5,219 nt of DNA from Cyanobacteria bacterium NC_groundwater_1444_Ag_S-0.65um_54_12 (lineage in GTDB: Bacteria > Cyanobacteriota > Sericytochromatia > S15B-MN24 > VGJW01), in contig JACQUT010000061.1 of the NCBI GenBank assembly GCA_016267585.1, forward strand, positions 1-5,219, in the 5' to 3' direction. The position numbers and the translations under genes are program-made. The notes beneath the pieces are model-generated. The model was not told the DNA's origin and made no database searches. It saw nothing but the letters and a program-made list of their open reading frames with translations. Shown here in pieces: positions 1 through 5,219 of the stretch; the first letter of the stretch is position 1, and the number at the start of each line of letters is the position of its first letter.

Positions 1-195
1 AACTTCAACCCGATGATGGCCACCGCTGCTGCCATCACCTTGGCCGAAGTCGAGCAGCTGGTAGCGGTAGGTGAACTCGCATCCGATCAAGTACACACTC
101 CGGGAATCTACATCGATCGGATTTTTCAGGGTGCCAGTTATGAAAAGCGCATCGAACAGCGCACGGTACGCCAACGCGAGGTAACAGCAGTTTGA
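1..195 (+). CDS. scoA: Succinyl-CoA:3-ketoacid CoA-transferase subunit A, C-terminal 64 residues (5' end outside window)
   Basis: This is the tail of the alpha subunit of a class I 3-oxoacid CoA-transferase, a cytoplasmic enzyme that transfers CoA from succinyl-CoA to acetoacetate (or the reverse). The reading frame is open from the first base and ends at TGA 193-195. Visible family signatures are NFNPMMATAA at the start, the AEVEQLV..GEL segment, the HTPGIYIDRI strand about 30 residues from the end, and the closing YEKRIEQRTVR, all typical of the ScoA C-terminus. The Met codons at 13 and 16 are internal, not starts. The gene for subunit B follows after 39 bases, the usual order for this enzyme. 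From this tail alone, related subunits such as AtoD or PcaI are less likely but not excluded; the identity rests partly on the ScoB-like neighbour. Confidence 0.9.
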   Translation, partial: NFNPMMATAAAITLAEVEQLVAVGELASDQVHTPGIYIDRIFQGASYEKRIEQRTVRQREVTAV

Positions 196-234
196 CCCGC
201 CAATCGATCGTTTGAAAAAGAGGAGATTTCGCCA

Positions 235-894
235 ATGGCTCTGGATCGTAACCAGATAGCTCGCCGCATCGCGCAAGAATTGCGGGACGGGTATTACGTC
301 AACTTAGGCATCGGCATCCCTACCTTGGTTGCCAATTATGTTCCAGGAGGGATGACCGTGATCTTCCAGTCAGAAAATGGCATGCTGGGCATTGGTCCCT
401 TCCCCTTGGCAGGCGAAGAGGATCCCGATCTGATCAATGCCGGGAAGCAAACCGTGACTGATTTGCCGGGCACCTCTTACTTCAGCTCGGCTGACTCCTT
501 TGCCATGATCCGGGGCGGGCACATCGATTTGACCGTGCTAGGCGCCTTGCAAGTTTCGGCGCAGGGCGATCTTGCTAATTGGTTGATTCCCGGCAAGATG
601 GTAAAGGGCATGGGCGGTGCGATGGATCTGGTAGCCGGTGCCAAGCGAGTGATTGTCGCCATGGAGCACGTTGCCAAAGACGGTTCCCCCAAGATACTAG
701 AGGCATGCAACCTGCCGCTTACCGCCCAGAGAGTGGTTGATCTTATAGTCTCGGATCTGGCGGTCATCGAAGTTACGCCCAATGGTCTAGTACTGCGCGA
801 GACAGCGCCGCAAGTGACAGTTGAAGAGATCAAAGCCAAGACCGGTGCGCCATTGCTGGTGGCAGCCGACTTGCGCGAACTAGCTTTCGCTTGA
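235..894 (+). CDS. scoB: Succinyl-CoA:3-ketoacid CoA-transferase subunit B
   Basis: This is the beta subunit (219 residues, normal family length) of the cytoplasmic CoA-transferase that interconverts succinyl-CoA + acetoacetate and succinate + acetoacetyl-Co[16 protein letters not shown] (about residues 23-37) is the usual N-terminal strand. [12 protein letters not shown] (about 44-55) carries the glutamate (E47) that forms the covalent glutamyl-CoA intermediate in this family. Further signatures are [11 protein letters not shown] (about 64-74), [19 protein letters not shown] (about 81-99) and [20 protein letters not shown]. The last stretch, with the following MEHVAKDG and [11 protein letters not shown] segments, is closer to ScoB than to PcaJ or AtoA. 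The ATG has an AGGAG site at 221-225, nine bases upstream. It lies 39 bases after scoA and is surely cotranscribed with it. No active-site residue looks missing. The true substrate (acetoacetate or another 3-oxoacid) cannot be fixed from sequence. Confidence 0.95.
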   Translation: MALDRNQIARRIAQELRDGYYVNLGIGIPTLVANYVPGGMTVIFQSENGMLGIGPFPLAGEEDPDLINAGKQTVTDLPGTSYFSSADSFAMIRGGHIDLTVLGALQVSAQGDLANWLIPGKMVKGMGGAMDLVAGAKRVIVAMEHVAKDGSPKILEACNLPLTAQRVVDLIVSDLAVIEVTPNGLVLRETAPQVTVEEIKAKTGAPLLVAADLRELAFA

Positions 895-953
895 GCCGGT
901 CCTTGTGAATAAGAAAACAATTATAGCAATCAGCCGAGGAGCCCTGATCTAAC

Positions 954-2369
954 ATGATCAAAAATCTGCTATTCCCTTTGGCCTTGGCCATCCTGCTAAC
1001 CGGTAAGCCGGATACTGCTGCAGCTGCGGCAGTGGCGCCTGCCAAGCTAGTTAATGTTGCCGTAAACCAGCCACCAGTAACTAGTATGGTAGCCACTGCC
1101 AGCACTTTGGCCAGACCGTTGCCAGTCAAAGAGCAGGTATTGCCAAATGGCCTGAAAGTACTGCTGCTGGAACGTCATACCGCTCCGGTCATCAGCTTCC
1201 AGGTCTGGTACCGCGTCGGTTCTCGTAATGAGCCGTTAGGCCAGACCGGCATATCTCATCTGTGCGAACACCTGATGTTTCAAGGTTCCAAGAACTATCC
1301 AACTGGTAAATATGACGAGCTAGTAAACGCCATGGGTGGCAACAATAACGCGTTTACTACCGAAGACTACACGGCATACTACATCAACTTTCCCAGCGCT
1401 CAGCTCGAGCTAGCCGCTCAGCTAGAAGCCGATCGGATGGCCAACCTGCTGATTCCGGCAGAAAAGTTCGCTTCTGAAGTGAACGTCGTCAAGGAAGAAC
1501 GTCGCTGGCGCACCGAAAACAGTCCCTTCGGGATGATGTGGGAGATGCTGGGTGCCACTGCTTATGCGCAGCACAGCTACCGGTGGCCGGTCATCGGCTG
1601 GATGGGGGATCTGGAACGCCTGACGCGCGATCAAGCCTATGATTACTACAAAGCGCATTATTTGCCTAACAATGCTATCGTCGTAGTAGTAGGTGACTTT
1701 GTACCTGTCAAAGCCTTGGAGATTATCAAACGAAATTTTGGACACCTCAAGGCTGGCGAGCTTCCCACCGCAGAGGTCACTCAAGAAGTACCGCAAAGTG
1801 GCGAAAGACGGGTCGAGATCATACGTGACGTGGAGACTGGAGCGGTAATGGTGGCCTACCATATACCAGCGAAAGGCGACCGGGATTTTTATACCTTGGA
1901 GGTACTAGAGCGTATCTTGGCCAAGGGCCGCTCCGCTCGCCTGTATCACGACCTGGTCTACACGCGCCAGCTGGCGGAAGAGGTCGGAGCCATGACGCTA
2001 GAGAATCGCGATCCGGGGCTTTTTCTGGCCTATGCCGTGCCCTTGCCTAAACATACCACCGCTGAACTGGAGCGAGAATTGCGCCAAGCGCTCGAACGGC
2101 TGAAAACCGAAGATGTTACTGATTACGAGCTGCAAAAAGCGATCAATCAAGCAGAAGCTAGCTTCATATTCGGTCAGCAAAAGAACTTCGAGGTAGGGTC
2201 ACAACTGGGCTCGAATGAAGCGTTGCGCGACTGGCAACTAGTTAATGATTTCCTGCCGAAGATTCGAGCTGTCACCAAGCAGGATATTCGGCGGGTGGCG
2301 GCCAAAGTGTTTACCCGCATGAACCGATCGGTGGTCACGCTGGTTCCCGCCAAGGAGGTCAAGGATTGA
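954..2369 (+). CDS. Exported M16B zinc metallopeptidase, catalytic (zinc-binding) subunit
   Basis: This 471-residue M16 (pitrilysin/mitochondrial processing peptidase-like) protein has the length of a single two-domain M16B subunit. Residues 1 to about 27 form a signal peptide: K3, a hydrophobic stretch LLFPLALAILL, then an Ala-rich likely cleavage region. An Ala/Val/Pro-rich linker runs to about 58. The N-terminal peptidase domain (about 60-215) holds the inverted zinc motif H102-L-C-E105-H106. The third zinc ligand is E182 in VNVVKEERR, 76 residues after H106, as expected; E175 matches the other conserved acidic position. NNAFTTEDYTAYY (131-143) is a typical substrate-strand signature. The C-terminal domain (about 220-400) keeps RLYHDL, but the Arg and Tyr expected downstream are V335 and E342. 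It therefore probably needs the next gene's product as partner. The start has GAGGAG at 936-941, 12 bases upstream. Likely role: periplasmic or surface cleavage of peptides; the substrate is unknown. Confidence 0.93.
   Translation: MIKNLLFPLALAILLTGKPDTAAAAAVAPAKLVNVAVNQPPVTSMVATASTLARPLPVKEQVLPNGLKVLLLERHTAPVISFQVWYRVGSRNEPLGQTGISHLCEHLMFQGSKNYPTGKYDELVNAMGGNNNAFTTEDYTAYYINFPSAQLELAAQLEADRMANLLIPAEKFASEVNVVKEERRWRTENSPFGMMWEMLGATAYAQHSYRWPVIGWMGDLERLTRDQAYDYYKAHYLPNNAIVVVVGDFVPVKALEIIKRNFGHLKAGELPTAEVTQEVPQSGERRVEIIRDVETGAVMVAYHIPAKGDRDFYTLEVLERILAKGRSARLYHDLVYTRQLAEEVGAMTLENRDPGLFLAYAVPLPKHTTAELERELRQALERLKTEDVTDYELQKAINQAEASFIFGQQKNFEVGSQLGSNEALRDWQLVNDFLPKIRAVTKQDIRRVAAKVFTRMNRSVVTLVPAKEVKD
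2352..2359 (+). promoter_or_regulatory. Ribosome-binding site of the second M16 gene
   Basis: AAGGAGGT, a near-perfect Shine-Dalgarno sequence, lies inside the last codons of the first M16 gene. It is nine bases before ATG 2369 and six before an in-frame TTG at 2366. The spacing and codon identity favour ATG 2369. Its strength suggests the second subunit is initiated independently as well as by translational coupling. Confidence 0.85.
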
Positions 2370-3784
2370 TGGCTCGCCAGGTAATCTCTACTATTCTAGT
2401 CTGCCTGCTACTGGTTTTTCCGCCAGCTTGGCGGGAGCCACTGCTTCTTGCTGCGTCAGCTGCAACCGACATTGCCATTCCTAGACCTTTGATTTTTAAC
2501 CTGGAAAATGGGCTCAAAGTTCTTTTTTTAGAGCGCCACCAGCTTCCCATAGTAAACATTCAACTGGTGCTACGCGCTGGTGCCGTAGCTGATCCGCCTG
2601 GCAAATCCGGTGTAGCGGCACTGACTGCCGATCTCTTGACCAAGGGAACCCTCTCGCGTACTGCCAAGCAATTAGCTGAAGCGATGGATTTCATGGGTGG
2701 TTCTTTTTCAACGTACTGTGACGAAGACAAATCGGTGGTCCAGCTAGCGCTGTTAAAGCGAGATCTAGCAGTCGGTCTCGAACTTTTTACTGATTCCTTG
2801 CTACAGCCGTTGCTGGCCACCGAAGAGCTGGCACGCGTGCGGGAGCAGTGGACGGCGTCCTTGAACAGCACCCTCGATGACGCTAACGCTGTTCTGGAGC
2901 TGGCAGCCAACCAAAATATTTATGGTACCCATCCCTACAGCCGCCTGGTGCACGGGACGCTTTCTAGCTTGACACGCATCGAATCAGCCGATCTGCGCGC
3001 TTTTTACCACAAATTTTACTTTCCGCGCAATGCTTTCCTGGTGGTGGTAGGCGATCTGACCGTAGCCGAGCTGCGCGCCGCACTGCAAGGCGGGCTTGGT
3101 GCCTGGCATGGCAATGGTGCTGGATTAGCGTTGCCGGCATTGCCAGAGCCCCAGCTATCCGGGCGGCAGGTACGGTTGATAGATATGGAAGTAAACCAGA
3201 GTTTCATCCAGCTAGAAAATGTTGCCATACCGCGCCGGCATGCTGATTTCTTTCCGCTGCTGCTCATGGCCAATATCTTGGGCGGTGGTTCGCTCGGTCG
3301 CCTTTATCGCGACATTCGCGACAAGCAGGGCCTGGCATACGGTGCCTATAGCTCGCTCATGCCACGCTTGCATACCGGTAAGCTGACGCTCGAGCTGCAG
3401 ACCAAGGTAGCCAGCACCGAGCAAGCACTCAAGAGTTTACTAGGTGCCATGGAAGACATGCGAACCAGCGGTCCCACGGACGAAGAACTTGGCCATTCCA
3501 AAGAATACTTCACGGGAAGCTTCGCATTGCGCCTGGAAGCTAACTCGGATCTGGCTTCGCAAGTCGTCAACCAGGAATTTTATGAGCTAGGTGACGATTA
3601 TTTGACCAGTTACCAATCTCAGGTAAAAGCGGTAACTCGCCAGCAAGTGCATGAAGTAGCCCGCCGTTATCTCGATCCCACCCGCTATGCACTGACTATA
3701 GTTACCAAGACGACCGGACTGGCAGGCCAGCTTGCCAAGTTTGGCAAGGTGACCGAGGTCGAGCGCAAATCACTGATTGACTGA
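2369..3784 (+). CDS. Exported M16B peptidase-like protein, non-catalytic (Arg/Tyr) partner subunit
   Basis: This 471-residue M16 family protein is the likely partner of the preceding zinc subunit and is almost exactly its length. An N-terminal signal (R3, hydrophobic ISTILVCLLLVFPP, probable cleavage near LLLAASA, about residue 31) predicts export. The N-terminal M16 domain (about 45-190) aligns well, but the zinc motif is degenerate: the segment SGVAALTADLL puts A84, A87 and D88 where His, Glu and His should be, so it should not bind catalytic zinc. The C-terminal domain (about 200-385) has GGGSLGRLYRDIRDKQGLAYGAYS. Here R317 and Y324, seven residues apart, match the Arg/Tyr pair that holds the substrate backbone in M16 enzymes such as insulysin. 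Its ATG overlaps the previous TGA by one base (TGATG), implying coupled translation and matched amounts. A TTG three bases earlier is a possible alternative start. By itself it is probably inactive. Confidence 0.92.
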   Translation: MARQVISTILVCLLLVFPPAWREPLLLAASAATDIAIPRPLIFNLENGLKVLFLERHQLPIVNIQLVLRAGAVADPPGKSGVAALTADLLTKGTLSRTAKQLAEAMDFMGGSFSTYCDEDKSVVQLALLKRDLAVGLELFTDSLLQPLLATEELARVREQWTASLNSTLDDANAVLELAANQNIYGTHPYSRLVHGTLSSLTRIESADLRAFYHKFYFPRNAFLVVVGDLTVAELRAALQGGLGAWHGNGAGLALPALPEPQLSGRQVRLIDMEVNQSFIQLENVAIPRRHADFFPLLLMANILGGGSLGRLYRDIRDKQGLAYGAYSSLMPRLHTGKLTLELQTKVASTEQALKSLLGAMEDMRTSGPTDEELGHSKEYFTGSFALRLEANSDLASQVVNQEFYELGDDYLTSYQSQVKAVTRQQVHEVARRYLDPTRYALTIVTKTTGLAGQLAKFGKVTEVERKSLID

Positions 3785-3787
3785 GAC

Positions 3788-3815
3788 TGGTCAGGGATCA
3801 GAAAATCTAAATAAT
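3788..3815 (+). promoter_or_regulatory. Weak candidate promoter for the S8 protease gene
   Basis: In the AT-rich gap after the M16 pair, TGGTCA (3788-3793, four of six matches to TTGACA) is followed after 16 bases by AATAAT (3810-3815, five of six matches to TATAAT). Transcription would start near 3822 and include the terminator-like hairpin in an approximately 85-base leader. This is the best pair I could find in the gap, but AT-rich DNA gives such matches by chance and no experiment supports it. Confidence 0.2.
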
Positions 3816-3823
3816 GTAGGTAA

Positions 3824-3848
3824 ATTTTGGATTAACATATTGCAAAAT
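3824..3848. repeat. Short inverted repeat ATTTTG-N13-CAAAAT
   Basis: Two perfect 6-base arms, ATTTTG at 3824-3829 and CAAAAT at 3843-3848, are separated by 13 bases in the gap before the S8 gene. The pair is centred upstream of the terminator hairpin and just downstream of the weak promoter candidate. It could be a binding site for a dimeric regulator, but arms this short and AT-rich are easily coincidental. Confidence 0.2.
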
Positions 3849-3854
3849 CTGGTT

Positions 3855-3890
3855 AAAGGGTAGCACAATAAGCGTGCTGCCCTTTTGTTT
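3855..3890 (+). terminator. Rho-independent terminator after the M16 gene pair
   Basis: A 12-base-pair stem is formed by 3855-3866 (AAAGGGTAGCAC) and 3874-3885 (GTGCTGCCCTTT), with one U-G wobble (3861/3879) and a 7-base loop (AATAAGC). It is followed by a T-rich run, TTTTGTTT at 3883-3890. The stem is GC-rich in its middle and the T-run is only on the + strand side, so it should stop transcription coming from scoAB and/or the M16 genes, 70 bases after the M16 stop codon. It ends only 16 bases before the ATG of the S8 gene, so it may also act as a leader attenuator for that gene. Confidence 0.85.
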
Positions 3891-3894
3891 GGTC

Positions 3895-3900
3895 GGGAGG
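3895..3900 (+). promoter_or_regulatory. Ribosome-binding site that fixes the S8 protease start at ATG 3907
   Basis: GGGAGG lies six bases before ATG 3907. An in-frame GTG at 3874 would extend the protein by 11 residues, but it is the first base of the right arm of the terminator stem and has only a distant AAAGGG (left arm) upstream. The ATG is therefore the better start. Confidence 0.75.
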
Positions 3901-3906
3901 TTGATA

Positions 3907-5193
3907 ATGTCTAATGCTCCATGGGTGGGCGTAAGTGTACTGCTGGCCTTCGCCGCAGGCTGCGGTAGCGGTGCCGGCATCAGTAATCCGCAAGCGCTGC
4001 TGCAAAATACTTTCGCTCCGGGCGAATTTCGGGCGGATGGCATCTCGACCAAAGAGGTGCTGGTAAAGGTGAAACCCGGCAGTACTGCGGTGAGTCCCTA
4101 TGCGCTGCGGGTAATTGATCGTGTGCTGGCCAGACATGGGGTCTACTCTATCGTCATTCCGCCAGGCAAAACAGCGGAACAGCTCATTGCTAGTCTCAAG
4201 AGTCAGCCCGGAATTCTGGCGGTTCAGCCCAACTATTACTACACGCTTGACAAGCCAGTTAGCATCAAGCGCGCTAATGACTTGCAGATCTTGCCGCTCT
4301 TGCAAATAGATGATCCGCTTGGCGCGGAGCAATACCAGCTAACCGTCACCAAGGCCTTTGAGGCATGGGATGTGATGCCAGGCAAGAAGAATATTCGTCT
4401 GGCGCTGGTCGATACCGGAATCGATCCGGACCATCCGGACCTGAAATCACAGCTCGATCCCCAGGTCGGGCTCTACAACGTATTCACCAAGGATAACCAG
4501 GTGAAGGATGGCCACGGGCATGGCACCCATACCGCCGGTATCGCGGCAGCTGCGGCTAACAACAAAGAAGGCGGAGCTGGCATGGCGCCGGGCGTGACGC
4601 TCATGGCAGTGCAGGTGCTCAATGCTGGCGGCGGTGGTGATTCCAAGTCGATTGCCGCTGGCTATTATTGGGCCAGTGACAATGGTGCTAACATAATCAG
4701 TGCCAGTCTGGGCATTTATCAGCATGACAAGACCATCGAGGATGCTTTGCAGTATGCGCTGGACAAGGATGTCTGCCTGGTGGCGTCGGCAGGCAACAAT
4801 GGCTCCGAGAATGATCAGGTTAACAAGCCGCACTTGCCTTCCACCTATCCTGGCGTGATCGAAGTGGCAGCCAGTGATAAAAACGATAAGCGAACCAGCT
4901 TTAGTAATTATGGCAAAACGGTTTCCGTGGCAGCGCCGGGAATGGACGTGCTCTCTACCGTTCCGACTTATACCAATGGCACCGGCAAAGTCGGGTACGC
5001 CAAGATGAGCGGTACCAGCATGGCAGCCCCCGGAGCTGCTGGAGTAGTGGCGCTGATCCGCAGTCAACATCCCGATTGGAAGCGCGATCAGGTTAAAGCT
5101 GCTCTAGAGAAGGCTGCTGATGATCTGGGCGCCGCGGGGTTCGATCCTTACTATGGCAACGGACGCATCAATGCTCTGAAATCCGTCAACTAA
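3907..5193 (+). CDS. Subtilisin-family (S8) serine protease, probable lipoprotein with I9-like propeptide
   Basis: This is a 428-residue subtilase, complete to TAA 5191-5193. Residues 7-18 are hydrophobic and end in AAG-C19, a slightly atypical lipobox, so the mature protein is probably lipid-anchored outside the cytoplasm. Residues about 47-115 (EVLVKVKPG ... GILAVQPNYYYTL) resemble the I9-type propeptide that folds and inhibits subtilases. The catalytic domain (about 150-425) has the full active site: D169 in LALVDTGID, H205 in GHGHGTHTAGI, oxyanion N297 in ASAGNNG and S371 in SGTSMAAPG. A C-terminal YGNGRINA segment closes the domain, so there are no extra C-terminal domains. It should be an active endopeptidase released by propeptide cleavage; the substrate is unknown. 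The signal n-region has no Lys or Arg, which is unusual. A GTG start at 3874 would add an Arg but lies in the terminator hairpin. The gene appears transcriptionally separated from the M16 pair. Confidence 0.93.
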   Translation: MSNAPWVGVSVLLAFAAGCGSGAGISNPQALLQNTFAPGEFRADGISTKEVLVKVKPGSTAVSPYALRVIDRVLARHGVYSIVIPPGKTAEQLIASLKSQPGILAVQPNYYYTLDKPVSIKRANDLQILPLLQIDDPLGAEQYQLTVTKAFEAWDVMPGKKNIRLALVDTGIDPDHPDLKSQLDPQVGLYNVFTKDNQVKDGHGHGTHTAGIAAAAANNKEGGAGMAPGVTLMAVQVLNAGGGGDSKSIAAGYYWASDNGANIISASLGIYQHDKTIEDALQYALDKDVCLVASAGNNGSENDQVNKPHLPSTYPGVIEVAASDKNDKRTSFSNYGKTVSVAAPGMDVLSTVPTYTNGTGKVGYAKMSGTSMAAPGAAGVVALIRSQHPDWKRDQVKAALEKAADDLGAAGFDPYYGNGRINALKSVN

Positions 5194-5219
5194 CGGGCGC
5201 TATCTGCTATGCTATACCC

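Noticed and set aside
477..920. Minus-strand open frame (147 codons) opposite scoB
   Set aside because: It is antisense to a highly conserved CoA-transferase subunit, and its Ser/Thr/Ala-rich composition is what reverse reading of such a gene gives.
903..927. Possible promoter between scoB and the first M16 gene (TTGTGA 903-908, TATAGC 922-927)
   Set aside because: The spacer is only 13 bases, too short for a normal sigma-70-type promoter, and no better partner to TATAGC is present.
2366..2368. TTG as the start of the second M16 gene
   Set aside because: It is in frame and within range of the same Shine-Dalgarno site, but ATG three bases later has nine-base spacing and is the stronger codon. 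The difference is one residue.
3853..4332. Minus-strand open frame (159 codons) covering the S8 propeptide and running into the terminator
   Set aside because: It overlaps the signal and propeptide region of a well-supported + strand gene, ends in the terminator stem, and has no recognisable domain.
5036..5042. Residue after the Pro of the S8 serine motif is Gly (GTSMAAPG) rather than the common His
   Set aside because: The position is variable in the subtilase serine signature and the motif still fits, so this does not suggest loss of activity.
4447..5070. Long minus-strand open frame (207 codons) opposite the S8 protease gene
   Set aside because: The + strand here encodes the subtilase catalytic domain with all active-site motifs. 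The minus-strand product matches nothing I recognise and has no convincing ribosome-binding site, so it is a shadow of the coding strand.
5194..5219. CTAT-containing tail with an extended -10-like TGCTATACC at 5210-5218
   Set aside because: No -35 partner is found at the right distance and the sequence ends at the window edge, so neither a promoter nor a repeat can be supported.

Overview
The window is bacterial DNA of moderate GC content. All supported genes lie on the + strand with tight spacing, good Shine-Dalgarno sites and short intergenic gaps. Exported M16 peptidase pairs and a probable lipoprotein suggest a diderm (Gram-negative-type) bacterium. Nothing here is a reliable phylum marker, and there is no rRNA, tRNA, IS element, phage gene or CRISPR array.

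Layout: (1) 1-195 is the 3' end of scoA, subunit A of succinyl-CoA:3-ketoacid CoA-transferase. (2) 235-894 is a complete scoB, subunit B, with the SENG motif that carries the catalytic glutamate. (3) 954-2369 is an exported M16 zinc metallopeptidase with an intact HLCEH motif and downstream Glu ligand. (4) 2369-3784 is a second exported M16 protein that overlaps the first by one base (TGATG). It has lost the zinc site but keeps the Arg/Tyr substrate-binding pair that the first protein lacks. (5) 3785-3906 is an AT-rich gap ending in a strong Rho-independent terminator hairpin (3855-3890). (6) 3907-5193 is a complete subtilisin-family (S8) serine protease with a probable lipoprotein signal, an I9-like propeptide and a full Asp/His/Asn/Ser active site. 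(7) 5194-5219 is a short non-coding tail cut by the window edge.

How the genes work together: scoA and scoB encode the two halves of one cytoplasmic enzyme, which moves CoA between succinate and acetoacetate in ketone-body/short-chain acid metabolism. The two M16 proteins very probably form an obligate heterodimer in the periplasm or on the cell surface, one giving the metal site and the other the substrate-holding residues. The 59-base gap between scoB and the first M16 gene shows no terminator, so read-through from scoAB is possible, but no functional link is visible. The S8 protease sits behind the terminator, whose hairpin must lie in its own mRNA leader if its promoter is upstream. Its expression may therefore come from leaky read-through, attenuation or a promoter in the AT-rich gap.

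I see no clearly new biological system. The points most worth a second look are the split M16 active site, the terminator placed almost on top of the S8 ribosome-binding site, and the uncertain N-terminus of the S8 protein.
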